From positions 1,302,001 to 1,366,000 of the forward strand of contig NZ_CP054010.1 of NCBI RefSeq assembly GCF_013267595.1: a stretch of DNA of 64,000 bases. The letters are read 5' to 3'. Numbering within the stretch: the first letter of the stretch is position 1; every line of letters starts with the position of its first letter. Below the pieces are notes generated by a model. The model saw only the letters and a list, made by a program, of their open reading frames with translations. It had not been told where the DNA came from and did no database searches. This document shows positions 17,295 to 26,888 of the stretch, piece by piece. The position numbers were made by a program, and so were the translations under genes. The DNA comes from Prevotella melaninogenica (GTDB lineage: Bacteria > Bacteroidota > Bacteroidia > Bacteroidales > Bacteroidaceae).

Positions 17295-19838
17295 ATGAAA
17301 ACAAACAATATAATGGCAACACTGCGCACAATAGGAATAGGCTTATTACTATTGTGCGTTAATGTTAGGGCTTTTGCCGATGATAAAAAAGGCGACGAAG
17401 AAAAAAAAGCTAAGAAGGAAACAAAATACGATAAACTATTTAAGGACAAGAAGAAGGAAACTGCAAGTAGTAAGTTTATCACTGTACATAAGAGTGATGG
17501 GAAACTCTACTTGGAGGTTCCTGTCAAATACTTGCATAAAGAGATGTTGTTGGGTGGTGGTATCTCCTCAACAACAGACCCTACCTATCTGACCATTGGT
17601 ACAAAGAGCTTCACTCCTTTGCATTTCTTCTTTGAAGTTCAAGACAGCAGCTTGGTTATGAAGACACCTAACAGTGTGGTTTATTCAGATGGTAGTGCAA
17701 GCGCTGAGATGCAAGGAGCCTTGAAGATTAGCTATCGTGACCCAGTCTTGATGGGCTTTAAGATTGCTGCTTACAACAATGATAGTTCGGCTATCGTGAT
17801 AGATGCAACAGATCTCTTGGCACGTCCTAACAGTATGTTACCCATTATTCCAAAGAAGTCGGGTGATTTAGCATTGTCAGCTTCGCCTAAGAGCGAAATG
17901 TCTTATGTTAGAACGATTAAGAGTTTTGATCGTAATATAACGATAAACGTTGATTTCAACTATCTACTCACTGCCTCACTCATGTCTTTACCAGTTGCGA
18001 GTGAGATTCCAACGACCGTAGGTGTTACCTATAGTTTAGCATTATTGCCAGATAGTAAGATGCGCCAGCGCGTAACTGATTCGCGTGTTGGTATTGCATC
18101 TGTATCTAAACTCACCTTCGATAATAACATAGCAAAAAGTAAGCAAACATTCATAGCACAACGTTGGAACCTCGTTCCACAGAATCTAAAGGCTTACGAA
18201 CAAGGTAAGTTATCAAAGCCTGTTAAGCCAATATGCTTTTATATTGATGATGCCTTCCCTGTTGAATGGAAGAATGCGATAAAGCAAGGAGTAGAACTTT
18301 GGAATAAGGCTTTCGAACAAGCGGGTTATCAAAAGGCTATTGAAGCCTTAGACTTCCCAAAGAATGACCATAACTTCGATGCTGATGATATTGCCTATTC
18401 TTGCATTCGATACGTGCCAAGTACAGCTGAAAAGGTTACATCTTCTTTTTTGGCGAACCCACAAACAGGAGAAATCATCAATGCGTCTGTGTTTGTTCCT
18501 GCCAATGTCGGTGATCAGATTTACCGTTGGTTATTCTTAGGTTCAGCAGCATCAGATGCCACAATGCGTACTTCTCATCTTCCACAAGACAAGTTCAATC
18601 AGGGTTTGAAGTATATGGTTGCATGCGAAGTAGGGCGAAGCCTTGGTTTGCTTGATAATATAGGAGCATCGTATTCCTATCCTGTTGACTCACTTCGTAA
18701 TAGCACATTCACACATGCCAACAATCTTGCAGCATCAATAATGGCTAATACACCTTTTAATTATGTTGCTCAGCCAAGTGATAAGGGTGTTGTTTATATG
18801 CCAGAGAGTGTTGGACAGTATGATAAGCATGCTATCGAATGGGCTTATCGTTATTTCGACCCATCAAAGACAAGTTTAAGTGCTGAGACCGATGCACTTG
18901 AGAAGATGGTTGATAAGCGTGTACAGAATCCTCGTTATCGTTTCTTCCGAACCTCTTCATTGATTTGGGACCCACGTGTACAAGAAGGTGCATTGGGCAA
19001 TGATGCGATTAAGGCAAGCGAATATGGATTGCGTAATATGCAAATCGTTGAAAACAACCTTTATAACTGGGTGAAAGACGATGATGATAGTCGCATCAAA
19101 GAGAAGTTATATCTGGCAATCTCTCAGCAGAGATATGCTTTTTTCAAACGTGTGTTGAGCAATGTTGGTGGTATCTTCTTAAACGATATGAAAGTAACAT
19201 CGGGTGTTCCTCGCTATGAGGTGGTACCTAAAGCGCGTCAGCGTCAGGCGATGTTATGGTGCTTAAATCAGGCAAAGCATTTTAAGCAATATGCTAACCC
19301 AAACTTTGAACGTAAGGGATTTATGGCTATAAGCTATTACGACCAGCTCTTAGAGTTTATTGGATATGACCTCTTTGGTGTTCGTACACGCTTGGCAGTA
19401 GCATCACATCTGTCATCACAGAGTTATAGTCAGAAAGAATATTTCGACGACCTTTTCTCTTCACTCTTCCAAAGTGCACAATTGTGTAAGGCTCCATCTC
19501 AGGAGGAGCGTGTGTTACAACGTGCTTATCTAACGTATTCACGTGCGGTTATCGACAAGGCTAACAAGCAGGGTGGTAATGGTCCAGCAGCACTTCAGTC
19601 TACATTGGTTAACGGCAGTCAGACGAGTAGCACTGCCTATGGTAACCCTACAGCCTCACTCGCACCAACAGTTGATGCTGCTTTGTTAGACGGCTCGGCT
19701 ATTTACTTCTACACTTCACTGTTGAAGCTAAAGCCAATGTTGGAGAAGTGTGTCAAAGCAAACCTCTCACCTGATGCGCACTCACATTATTCTATGTTGC
19801 TCTTTAAGGTGAACAAAGCTTTGGAGGATGGTCAATGA
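17295..19838 (+). CDS. Zinc-metalloprotease-family protein with degenerate active site
   Basis: About 847 aa, with a signal peptide (hydrophobic stretch to AFADD) and the same architecture as the next gene: an N-terminal DUF5117/5118-like region and a central metzincin-like domain. Where the paralogue has HEIGHTLGFMHN, this protein reads CEVGRSLGLLDN (Cys at ~residue 444). All three zinc histidines are replaced (C, R, D), while the glutamate is kept. The Met-turn SIMDY is changed to SIMAN. It is therefore probably a non-catalytic binding partner or pseudoenzyme. Start chosen at 17295 because ATG 17268 lies inside a hairpin and would add nine hydrophilic residues before the signal peptide. It overlaps the next gene by four bases (ATGA). 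Confidence 0.85.
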   Translation: MKTNNIMATLRTIGIGLLLLCVNVRAFADDKKGDEEKKAKKETKYDKLFKDKKKETASSKFITVHKSDGKLYLEVPVKYLHKEMLLGGGISSTTDPTYLTIGTKSFTPLHFFFEVQDSSLVMKTPNSVVYSDGSASAEMQGALKISYRDPVLMGFKIAAYNNDSSAIVIDATDLLARPNSMLPIIPKKSGDLALSASPKSEMSYVRTIKSFDRNITINVDFNYLLTASLMSLPVASEIPTTVGVTYSLALLPDSKMRQRVTDSRVGIASVSKLTFDNNIAKSKQTFIAQRWNLVPQNLKAYEQGKLSKPVKPICFYIDDAFPVEWKNAIKQGVELWNKAFEQAGYQKAIEALDFPKNDHNFDADDIAYSCIRYVPSTAEKVTSSFLANPQTGEIINASVFVPANVGDQIYRWLFLGSAASDATMRTSHLPQDKFNQGLKYMVACEVGRSLGLLDNIGASYSYPVDSLRNSTFTHANNLAASIMANTPFNYVAQPSDKGVVYMPESVGQYDKHAIEWAYRYFDPSKTSLSAETDALEKMVDKRVQNPRYRFFRTSSLIWDPRVQEGALGNDAIKASEYGLRNMQIVENNLYNWVKDDDDSRIKEKLYLAISQQRYAFFKRVLSNVGGIFLNDMKVTSGVPRYEVVPKARQRQAMLWCLNQAKHFKQYANPNFERKGFMAISYYDQLLEFIGYDLFGVRTRLAVASHLSSQSYSQKEYFDDLFSSLFQSAQLCKAPSQEERVLQRAYLTYSRAVIDKANKQGGNGPAALQSTLVNGSQTSSTAYGNPTASLAPTVDAALLDGSAIYFYTSLLKLKPMLEKCVKANLSPDAHSHYSMLLFKVNKALEDGQ

Positions 19839-22471
19839 AATATTCATTAATAGCTAATCAGTTAATGCGTCGCATACTATTACTTCTGCTTCTCTTCTCT
19901 CTGGTCGCAACATCGGGAGCGGCTTTCCCGTTTTCAAAACGTAAGAAGAAGGCGCAGAGCACACAAACAGAAAAGAAATCGGCTTACGAGCGTGCCCTCA
20001 CCGAGCAATTAACGGAGTCGGTGCGTGGTAGCTTTGTCTCGTTTCATAAGACTGACGGACGTATATTGATGGAGCTTCCGAAGCAGTCTTTGGGTCGCGA
20101 CATGATTATTGGCGTAACCATTTCGTCAGTGTCAAATCCTAAGATGGGCGACTTAGGCTTTAAGAATTCCAACTTAGTGCATGTACGCTTCATTGAGAAA
20201 GATAGTTCTGTGGTGATGCAGGTGGTAAATACCGACTTGTTTGTACCAAAGAATCAGCCCTCAGCTACGCTTGCTGCAAGGCTGAATTATGATAATCTTG
20301 ATTTCTTTTCATTTCCTATCAAGGCACACAACGACTCCACTGGAGCCGTGCTGTTCGATGCTTCGTCCTTTATTCTCAAGGAGAATCGCTTCTTCCCAGT
20401 GATTGCAAAGAATGTAGGGTCGTACACAGTAAACTCATCTTTGAAAGATAATCTTACAAGGGTGACAAAACTAAAAGTCTTCGATGAGAATGCCTGTGTC
20501 GGTATGGATAGGCATTACATCATTAGTCTCTCTGGTAAGAAGGGTTCGCCTATCACCAACTATCCCGTAACGATTGGCGTAAACTTTACGTTAGCTCTGT
20601 TACCAAACGACTTGATGACACCTCGTTTGAGTGATACACGTGTGGGAATGTTTCTTATGAACAAAGATGTTCTTAAGAAGGATGGGTCAATTGATAAAGC
20701 AACATTCGTTAAGCGTTGGCGACTTGTACCGAAGGATACGGCTGCCTACTTTGCAGGCGAACTCTGCGAACCAGCAAAGCCAATCGTCTATTATGTAGAG
20801 AATACATTCCCTCCACTTTGGAAACGGGCTATCAAAGCTGGTGTTCTATGGTGGAATAAGGCTTTCGAACGTATTGGGTTTAAGAATGTCATGCAGGTGG
20901 CAGACTTCCCTGAGAACGACCCTAATTTCGACCCTGATAACTTCAAGTATTCTTGTATCAGATACTTACCTACTGACGTCGAGAATGCTATGGGACCTTC
21001 GTGGACCGACCCTCGAACAGGAGAGGTTATCAATGCAACTGTTCTTGTTTATAATGATGTTGTAAACACTATCAACAACTGGCGATTTGTTCAGACGGCA
21101 CAGATTGACCCTCGTGCACGTGGAGCGCAGATGCCTGACAGTATTATAGAGGAGACACTCGAGTATATTATTGCGCACGAGATTGGTCATACGCTTGGAT
21201 TTATGCACAACATGGCAGCATCTGCAGCACTTCCAACCGACTCGCTGCGCTCTCCTGCCTTCACGCAAAAGTATGGTACAACGGCTTCAATCATGGATTA
21301 TGCACGTTTTAATTATGTTGCACAACCTACTGACCACGGCGTTAAACTTACTCCACCGCGTCTTGGCGTCTATGACTACTATGCTGTTGAGTGGGCTTAC
21401 AAGCTTTTCCCTGGTTCGAAGGGGTTTGAGGATGATGCGAAACAGTTGCGATTATTGGCTGAAAAGCATGAAGGCGACCCTTTCTATCGTTATGGCTTAC
21501 AGCAAACGGGAACGAAGTATGACCCTTCTGCTATTGAGGAAGACCTCGGTGATGACCCTGTAAAGTCGTCTACCTATGGTATGGACAATCTTCGAATGAT
21601 TCTCAAGAACCTTGATCATTGGATTGGTGATGAGGATGGTGATAGTCGTAAGGCTGAGTTATATAATGAGGTGTTGTCTCAAGCTATGCATTATGTACGT
21701 AATGTTAGTGTTAATGTTCCTGGCATCTACCTCTATCAAACAAGCGAGAAGTCGGCCTTACCACGCTATAAAGTTGTGCCTAAGGCTAAGCAAAAAGAGT
21801 CTGTACAATGGCTTCTGAAGCAAGCACGTACGTTTGCAACGCTGGGTAACGATACAATCGAGAAGAAACTACCATTCGGAGCAAACAAGCCTTTTAAGAT
21901 TTTAGCTCGTGATGTGCAGTCGCTTGCTATGATGGCAACGTCAAAACTTGCTATTTCTTATTATCTTGACTCTACCTCTTATTCGCCAATTGAGTATATG
22001 GAGGATGTTTATCAAGATGTCTTTGGCAAGACGATTGCCGGTAAAGAGAATCTTTCAGTGGCTGACCTCTCTATGCAACGACTCTATGTTGACTTATTGC
22101 AAGAGGGTGTCTCAGATATGAAGCAAGCACCTAATGTTCATAATCTTCAGATGCCTTTGACTTCTGTAAATAGTGTTATCACTAATATGTTACGAGGAAA
22201 CGAGGCTGAAAAAGAGCATACGGAATGTAGTTATTTGGCAGACAGACAACGAAGTTTAGATGATGATACTCATTTTCTTAATTTCGGTAATGGCTATGGT
22301 GAGCCAGAACCTTTGTGGGGAACAACTGTCAATCGCACTTCAGAGTTCCAATTAGAGTATGCGCAGAAGTTACTTTCTTTGTTGGAAACAACCATTCCAC
22401 GTGTTTCTTCTCCTGATCTGAAAGCACATTATATGCTTCTTGAAAAGCGTTTGAAGAAGTATTTGAAATAA
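19835..22471 (+). CDS. Secreted zinc-dependent metalloprotease (DUF5117 family), active-site intact
   Basis: An 878-aa protein with an N-terminal signal peptide (LLLLFSLVATSGAA). The extended metzincin motif HEIGHTLGFMH gives zinc ligands H448, H452 and H458 with catalytic E449, followed ~40 residues later by the Met-turn SIMDYARF. This is the SusCD-linked zinc-dependent metalloprotease family of Bacteroidetes. It starts within the ATGA overlap with its catalytically dead paralogue, so the two proteins are probably made in similar amounts and may act as a pair. It is likely periplasmic or surface-bound and would process the protein or peptide imported by the upstream transporter. Confidence 0.9.
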   Translation: MKYSLIANQLMRRILLLLLLFSLVATSGAAFPFSKRKKKAQSTQTEKKSAYERALTEQLTESVRGSFVSFHKTDGRILMELPKQSLGRDMIIGVTISSVSNPKMGDLGFKNSNLVHVRFIEKDSSVVMQVVNTDLFVPKNQPSATLAARLNYDNLDFFSFPIKAHNDSTGAVLFDASSFILKENRFFPVIAKNVGSYTVNSSLKDNLTRVTKLKVFDENACVGMDRHYIISLSGKKGSPITNYPVTIGVNFTLALLPNDLMTPRLSDTRVGMFLMNKDVLKKDGSIDKATFVKRWRLVPKDTAAYFAGELCEPAKPIVYYVENTFPPLWKRAIKAGVLWWNKAFERIGFKNVMQVADFPENDPNFDPDNFKYSCIRYLPTDVENAMGPSWTDPRTGEVINATVLVYNDVVNTINNWRFVQTAQIDPRARGAQMPDSIIEETLEYIIAHEIGHTLGFMHNMAASAALPTDSLRSPAFTQKYGTTASIMDYARFNYVAQPTDHGVKLTPPRLGVYDYYAVEWAYKLFPGSKGFEDDAKQLRLLAEKHEGDPFYRYGLQQTGTKYDPSAIEEDLGDDPVKSSTYGMDNLRMILKNLDHWIGDEDGDSRKAELYNEVLSQAMHYVRNVSVNVPGIYLYQTSEKSALPRYKVVPKAKQKESVQWLLKQARTFATLGNDTIEKKLPFGANKPFKILARDVQSLAMMATSKLAISYYLDSTSYSPIEYMEDVYQDVFGKTIAGKENLSVADLSMQRLYVDLLQEGVSDMKQAPNVHNLQMPLTSVNSVITNMLRGNEAEKEHTECSYLADRQRSLDDDTHFLNFGNGYGEPEPLWGTTVNRTSEFQLEYAQKLLSLLETTIPRVSSPDLKAHYMLLEKRLKKYLK

Positions 22472-22500
22472 TAGAATTCTTCAATTCGATAAACTTAAAG

Positions 22501-22535
22501 CTCTCTATAATTCTCATAATTATAGGGAGTTTTTT
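22501..22535 (+). terminator. Terminator of the SusC/SusD operon
   Basis: Stem CTCTCTATAATT / AATTATAGGGAG (one G-U pair) with a 5-base loop, then TTTTTT. It ends 64 bases after the last stop codon. Confidence 0.85.
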
Positions 22536-22749
22536 GTTCTTTCGGAATATGAAGTGATAAACTAAGCTCTAATATTATAAAGTACACAGAGTTTACTTAT
22601 AGTTTGCAATTAAATCTTACGTGGGAAATGAGCAGAATCATGCTCAGAAAAATGTTTACATAAATTCAAGGTCTGCGTAAGTAAAAGATAAGAAAAGGGT
22701 CTTTCTTCCGCCTTTGTAACTAAAAGATAATCAAGTGGTTGTGAAACGG

Positions 22750-22860
22750 TGTGCGTAAAGGTGCTTTCTAAGACTCTTAAAGGGCGTTAGTAAGACTTCA
22801 ATTAACGCCCTTTAGAAGTGCTATAAGGCATCTTTTCATGTGCAAAAGAGCGTAGATTGA
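22750..22860. repeat. Interspersed repeat (GGGCGTTAGTAAGACTTC family), copy b
   Basis: Core GGGCGTTAGTAAGACTTC at 22782-22799. The flanking AAAGGGCGTTA / TAACGCCCTTT can fold into a hairpin. Related to 9731 and, inverted, 61481. The rest of the 22536-23065 gap shows a decayed piece of the 320-bp repeat (22552-22592) and no gene. Confidence 0.7.
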
Positions 22861-23081
22861 AAACGAAGATATGAAAAAACAGGACAAAGACATCTTCTTT
22901 ATCTCTGTTTTTGTATGGACGAGACTTTTATTATCGCTCGTAAAAGTTGCAGAAAGCAAGTAATTTTAGAGGATGAAAGACGTGCTTTCTCTCATTTTAA
23001 TAATAGTGATAACGCTTATTAGTGATAGAAATAATGCTTATCAGCAGGAAGTTTCCACAACTTATTTAGCTGCCTCCTTGC

Positions 23082-23390
23082 TTATTTCTTTTTCTTTTTG
23101 AATAAGCTGAACTTATTATTAAAGAGGCTTGAAGATTGCTTACCGCCAAACATACGATAGAGCTTCCACGTAAGGATAAGTCCATCCAATACGCCCGCAC
23201 CAACATTGAATGCACCAGAGAAGCGCTGGGTAGGCGTGTTCTTGTCTTTCGGCTTATGCATAAGCTCATTCCACAACCCCGCAATCTTGTTGCTATCCTT
23301 GGTCAAGTCTGTACGCAGCTGTGCCTTGCGCAAGCGAATGTCGTTCAGCGACCTATAATTGGTTCCAAAGTGAGTGGTCTGTTCAGTCAT
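23082..23390 (-). CDS. Small hypothetical protein of a YtxH/holin-like cluster
   Basis: A 102-aa protein: hydrophilic N-terminal half (MTEQTTHFGTNYRSLNDIR), a weakly hydrophobic stretch (AGVLDGLILTWKLYRMFGG) and a Lys-rich end. No known domain. It begins four bases after the stop of the holin-like gene and is the third gene of the cluster, suggesting an envelope-stress or membrane-associated role by context only. Confidence 0.7.
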   Translation of the reverse strand: MTEQTTHFGTNYRSLNDIRLRKAQLRTDLTKDSNKIAGLWNELMHKPKDKNTPTQRFSGAFNVGAGVLDGLILTWKLYRMFGGKQSSSLFNNKFSLFKKKKK

Positions 23391-23394
23391 AAGC

Positions 23395-23748
23395 TTATTT
23401 TGACATTAAGAGACTTCCCAAGAATCTTACCAATGGGCGTTCAATAAGACTGCGACGTAGTAAGATGAAGAAAAAGAGTAATAGCAAATAGCTACCACCA
23501 ACAATGAGGAAAGCCCAAATAAGTGAACCCACCAATGTCTGCAATGCAAAGGCTGCAGCAAAGGAGAGATAAATTAGGGAAATTAATAAGATAGTGCAGA
23601 AAACAACCATGATTGTAATCACGGTCAGTAATCGCACGACCTTTTCAATTACATCGAGCTTCATGTACTCTGACTGAAGCCCGATATAATGCTTTAGCAC
23701 CTCTACGAGTTGTGCTATTGTTTCTACGTTCTTATCGTTTGAGAACAT
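23395..23748 (-). CDS. Phage-holin-family (DUF1469-like) membrane protein
   Basis: About 117 aa starting at MFSNDKNVETIAQ. An N-terminal amphipathic helix (~1-35) is followed by two strong transmembrane segments (VVRLLTVITIMVVFCTILL and IWAFLIVGGSYLLLLFFF) and a basic C-terminus, the layout of the Actinobacteria/Bacteroidetes 'phage holin family' often next to YtxH. The open frame extends far upstream, but that extension reads through the YtxH gene, so the internal ATG at 23748, ten bases after the YtxH stop, is the sensible start. Confidence 0.8.
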   Translation of the reverse strand: MFSNDKNVETIAQLVEVLKHYIGLQSEYMKLDVIEKVVRLLTVITIMVVFCTILLISLIYLSFAAAFALQTLVGSLIWAFLIVGGSYLLLLFFFILLRRSLIERPLVRFLGSLLMSK

Positions 23749-23758
23749 CCTTTGTAAT

Positions 23759-23974
23759 TTAGATAGCGTCTGAAGCTGCATCCTTGATATCCTCAACGAA
23801 ATCCTCAGCTTCCTTGCGGCTGAGCTTGATATCATGCTTCTTGCAGAAATCGTCAACAGCATCAGAAATCTTTGAACGTGTGTCTGTACCCTTCTCTGGA
23901 GCCAAAAGAAGTCCGAGAGCTGCGCCTGTGATGCTACCACAGAGGAATGCGCAAACATAACCTAATGTCTTCAT
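23759..23974 (-). CDS. YtxH domain-containing protein
   Basis: A 71-aa protein with one N-terminal membrane segment rich in Gly/Ala (CAFLCGSITGAALGLLLAPEKG), the hallmark of YtxH proteins, followed by a charged helix (RKEAEDFVEDIKDAA). First gene of a three-gene operon with its own promoter. YtxH proteins are linked to general or osmotic stress in other bacteria; the role here is inferred. Confidence 0.85.
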   Translation of the reverse strand: MKTLGYVCAFLCGSITGAALGLLLAPEKGTDTRSKISDAVDDFCKKHDIKLSRKEAEDFVEDIKDAASDAI

Positions 23975-24021
23975 AATCTCTTTTTTTTATTGTTAATGAA
24001 TAGTTCTTTCTTTATCAATGG

Positions 24022-24029
24022 CAAATATA
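24022..24029 (-). promoter_or_regulatory. -7 box of the YtxH cluster promoter
   Basis: Minus-strand TATATTTG, with TTGC 19 bases upstream in the -33 position, lying about 48 bases before the YtxH start. Confidence 0.6.
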
Positions 24030-24205
24030 GTCAAAGTTTCGCATAATAGCAATAGATAGGAAGTATTTTTGTGTTAAAAATCTTACAAAGAGTTTATTTA
24101 ACAAACTTTATTGACGCTGCTTTCTTACTTCTGCTTCTTATTTTGTAACTTCGCACGATAATTACATAGTAAATTAATAGTATAATCAATAAAAACTAAG
24201 GGATT

Positions 24206-24700
24206 ATGAAGAAATTTATGGTTTTGGGCGCAGCTATGTGTGTGGCAATGGCTTTCACTGGCTGTAAGTCAAGCGAGAGTGCATACAAGAAGGCTTACGA
24301 GAAGGCTAAGTCTCAGGAGCAGAATACTACTACGAATAATGATGACAACACAACTCAGCAGGATGCTGTGGTAGCTCCAGTAGAGACTCAGCCAGCTACT
24401 CAGGCTCCTGTTGTTGATAATTACGACAATGAGCCAGTACGTCGCGAGACTGTTTCTGTTGTAAATGGTTCTGGTTTGAAGGCTTACAGCGTAGTTGTTG
24501 GTTCATTCGGAGTTAAGTCTAATGCTGAGGGCTTGCAGCAGCGTTTGAAGAATGCTGGCTACGATGCTCAGGTTGCTTACAATGCTGGTAACAATATGTA
24601 TCGCGTTGTTGCTTCTACTTACGACAGCAAGGCTTCAGCTGTTCAGAGTCGCAATCAGCTCCGTGCTACTTACGCTGATGCTTGGTTGCTCTCTCGATAA
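24206..24700 (+). CDS. SPOR domain lipoprotein
   Basis: A 164-aa lipoprotein (signal MKKFMVLGAAMCVAMAFTGC, Cys ~20) with a Thr/Gln/Asn-rich linker (~30-85) and a C-terminal SPOR domain (~95-164, AYSVVVGSFGVKSNAEGLQQRL...YRVVASTYDSKASA). SPOR domains bind septal peptidoglycan lacking stem peptides, so a role in division or cell-wall localisation is likely. It abuts ruvX with no spacer. Confidence 0.9.
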   Translation: MKKFMVLGAAMCVAMAFTGCKSSESAYKKAYEKAKSQEQNTTTNNDDNTTQQDAVVAPVETQPATQAPVVDNYDNEPVRRETVSVVNGSGLKAYSVVVGSFGVKSNAEGLQQRLKNAGYDAQVAYNAGNNMYRVVASTYDSKASAVQSRNQLRATYADAWLLSR

Positions 24701-25120
24701 ATGAGTAGAATTTTAGCGATAGATTACGGTAAAAAACGTACAGGATTAGCAGTCACCGACCCATTGTGCATCATCGCCAATGGGTTGGCGACTGTTCCTA
24801 CGTCTGAACTTTTTGAGTTTTTGAACCAGTATATCGTAAAGGAAGCGGTCAGTCAGCTTGTCATTGGCAAACCTATACAGCCCAATGGTCAGCCGAGTGA
24901 GAACCTCGCTCGTGTGGAGCAATTTGTCAATCGTTGGCGCAAGGCACACCCAGAGTTGCCTATTGATTATTATGACGAGCGCTTTACGTCGGTTATCGCT
25001 CATCAAGCAATGATTGCGGGTGGGGTTAAGAAGAAGACCCGCCGTGAAGATAAGGGACTTGTTGACGAGATTTCGGCAACAATTATCCTACAAGATTATA
25101 TGAGGTCCAAGGGGCTTTAA
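24701..25120 (+). CDS. ruvX: Putative pre-16S rRNA nuclease / Holliday junction resolvase, YqgF family
   Basis: A 139-aa protein with the RNase H-fold start motif LAIDYGKKRTGLAV (catalytic Asp at residue 7), VIGKP and DERFTS motifs, and a C-terminal DEISATIILQDY, all typical of YqgF. Length is normal for the family. The ATG directly follows the TAA of the SPOR gene, so the two are translationally coupled. Confidence 0.92.
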   Translation: MSRILAIDYGKKRTGLAVTDPLCIIANGLATVPTSELFEFLNQYIVKEAVSQLVIGKPIQPNGQPSENLARVEQFVNRWRKAHPELPIDYYDERFTSVIAHQAMIAGGVKKKTRREDKGLVDEISATIILQDYMRSKGL

Positions 25121-25273
25121 TCCGTTTGAAGCTTATGTTTATTAAGCTTTGAAACGTTTGGAAATCAGACCCTTGAAGCCTTGAACCGTTTGATTGTTAA
25201 GCTGATAGAGTTTTGCGCTATTTGATGATTAAACGTGTTGGACACCTATTAAGTTTAAAAGAAAGAAAAGAAT

Positions 25274-25834
25274 ATGGTATTACCCATTTACACATATGGT
25301 CAGCCAGTGTTGCGAAAGGTAGCCGAAGATATCCCCCTCGATTATCCCGACCTCCAAGAGCTGATACAAAATATGTTTGAGACCAACACCGCCAGCGATG
25401 GTGTAGGTTTGGCAGCACCACAGATTGGTAAGTCTATCCGTGTCGTTGTTGTCGACTTGGATGTGCTCTCAGACACCTTCCCTGAGTATAAAGACTATCG
25501 TCATGCATTCATCAATGGTCACATCCTTGAGTATGATGACTCTGAGACGGAGACCTTGGAAGAGGGATGTCTCTCTCTGCCAGGTATTCACGAGAGTGTG
25601 ACACGTGCAAAGCGCATCTACGTAAAGTGGTATGACGAGAACCTCGTTGAGCATGAGGAGTGGATTGATGGCTATCTTGCTCGAGTTATCCAGCATGAAT
25701 TTGATCACCTCGAAGGTCGTGTCTTCACTGATCGTCTCTCGGCATTCCGCAAGCAGATGATTAATAGCAAGCTCAAAGCCCTTCTACAGGGAAAAGTTCG
25801 CTGCCACTATCGTGTGAAGGCTCCACGTAAGTAA
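25274..25834 (+). CDS. def: Peptide deformylase
   Basis: A 186-aa metalloenzyme that removes the N-formyl group from new proteins. All three signature motifs are present: GVGLAAPQIG (~44), EEGCLSLPG (~95, metal-binding Cys) and HEFDHLEG (~140, two metal His and the catalytic Glu). Length and order are standard. It precedes a TPR protein gene by four bases. Confidence 0.96.
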   Translation: MVLPIYTYGQPVLRKVAEDIPLDYPDLQELIQNMFETNTASDGVGLAAPQIGKSIRVVVVDLDVLSDTFPEYKDYRHAFINGHILEYDDSETETLEEGCLSLPGIHESVTRAKRIYVKWYDENLVEHEEWIDGYLARVIQHEFDHLEGRVFTDRLSAFRKQMINSKLKALLQGKVRCHYRVKAPRK

Positions 25835-25838
25835 GCCT

Positions 25839-26474
25839 ATGTTGCGTGGTATCGTAGTATCCTTGCTTTGCCTATTGGCATTACCGTCAGCAGCCCAATA
25901 CAACGTCAAGAAGATGATGGAGGAGGGGAGGCGGACGCTTGATCAGGGATACTACGTTACTTCCATGCAGATTTTCTCCCGTATCGTTGCCCTCAAACCA
26001 AATCTATACGAGGCTTGGTATTTGATGGCATTGTCAAAGTATCACCTTGAAGACTATAAGGGTGCTGGTGATGATTGTCGCCGTGCTTTGACTTTACAGC
26101 CCTATATTGCTGATATCTACGAACTTTATGGTATGTCTAATATCCATGTGGAGCGTTACGACAGTGCTATCGTTGCCTTTACCCACGCGCTTGACATAAC
26201 CCCCGACAATCGTGACTATTGGTTTAATCGTGCTTATTGTCTCTATCAAGTGGGCGATAGCAAGGCTGCTCTTCAGCAACTTGATTATATCCTCAAGCGA
26301 TGGAAGCCCTTCGATGCAGCCTCCCAGCTTCGTGCCGACATCGTAGCGGGTAGGAAGCCAAAGCAGCAGCCCATGAAGTCTAACACTCCGTATTTTTACA
26401 AGCTACCGAGTCTTCGTATTGAAAGTGAAGGCAAGTCAAACCCAATGAAGAATAAGCCCCTCTTTTCCCTTTGA
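25839..26474 (+). CDS. Tetratricopeptide repeat protein, secreted
   Basis: A 211-aa protein with a signal peptide (MLRGIVVSLLCLLALPSAAQ) and at least three TPR units from ~30 to ~160 (e.g. AWYLMALSKYHLEDYKGAGDD, DYWFNRAYCLYQVGDSKAAL). Probably a periplasmic scaffold. Starts four bases after def and is likely co-transcribed. Specific partner unknown. Confidence 0.82.
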   Translation: MLRGIVVSLLCLLALPSAAQYNVKKMMEEGRRTLDQGYYVTSMQIFSRIVALKPNLYEAWYLMALSKYHLEDYKGAGDDCRRALTLQPYIADIYELYGMSNIHVERYDSAIVAFTHALDITPDNRDYWFNRAYCLYQVGDSKAALQQLDYILKRWKPFDAASQLRADIVAGRKPKQQPMKSNTPYFYKLPSLRIESEGKSNPMKNKPLFSL

Positions 26475-26840
26475 ACTTTGAGCATTGAACTTTGAACATT
26501 ATGATTTGAACTACGAATTTCTCTAATTACGCTAATGCTTATTGCGAAATAATTCGTACAATTCGCGTAATTCGTAGTTAACTTTGAACAATTCCCGACT
26601 ACGAATTTCTCTAATTACGCTAAAATTATTGTTAAATAATTCGTGTCATTTGCGTAATTCGCAGTTAACTTTTTGATTTGCGTTTAACCCTTAAGCTACA
26701 TCGGTAATCACAATTATGAATTATGAATTCTGAATTATATTTGGATTTTGAATTTTGAATTATTGTAGTAATCACAATTATGAATTCTGAATTATGAATT
26801 TTGAATTATATTTGGATTATGAATTATGAATTCTGAATTA
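26475..26840. repeat. AT-rich interspersed repeats upstream of thrS
   Basis: This 414-bp gap before thrS is made of repeated blocks: ACTACGAATTTCTCTAATTA...GCGTAATTCGCAGTTAACT (two tandem copies, 26511 and 26589), 'gaactttgaac' units, and imperfect tandem 'aattatgaattctgaatt' units from ~26716 to 26840. The first block recurs at 29214, and inverted at ~39692 and ~40503. No gene was seen. Confidence 0.75.
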
Positions 26841-26847
26841 AAAGTAT

Positions 26848-26855
26848 TACCTTTG
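26848..26855 (+). promoter_or_regulatory. -7 box of the thrS promoter
   Basis: TACCTTTG 33 bases before the ATG fits the Bacteroidetes -7 consensus. The expected -33 region falls in the AT-rich tandem repeats. Confidence 0.6.
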
Positions 26856-26888
26856 CCACATATTTGATTTATAAAACTAATTTGTAGT

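Noticed and set aside
23395..23958. Longer 187-aa version of the holin-like protein
   Set aside because: The N-terminal extension lies entirely over the YtxH gene in another frame; the ATG at 23748 gives a normal family member.
26716..26840. Possible CRISPR-like array before thrS
   Set aside because: The units (aattatgaattctgaatt) are imperfect, very short and without unique spacers; no cas genes are nearby.
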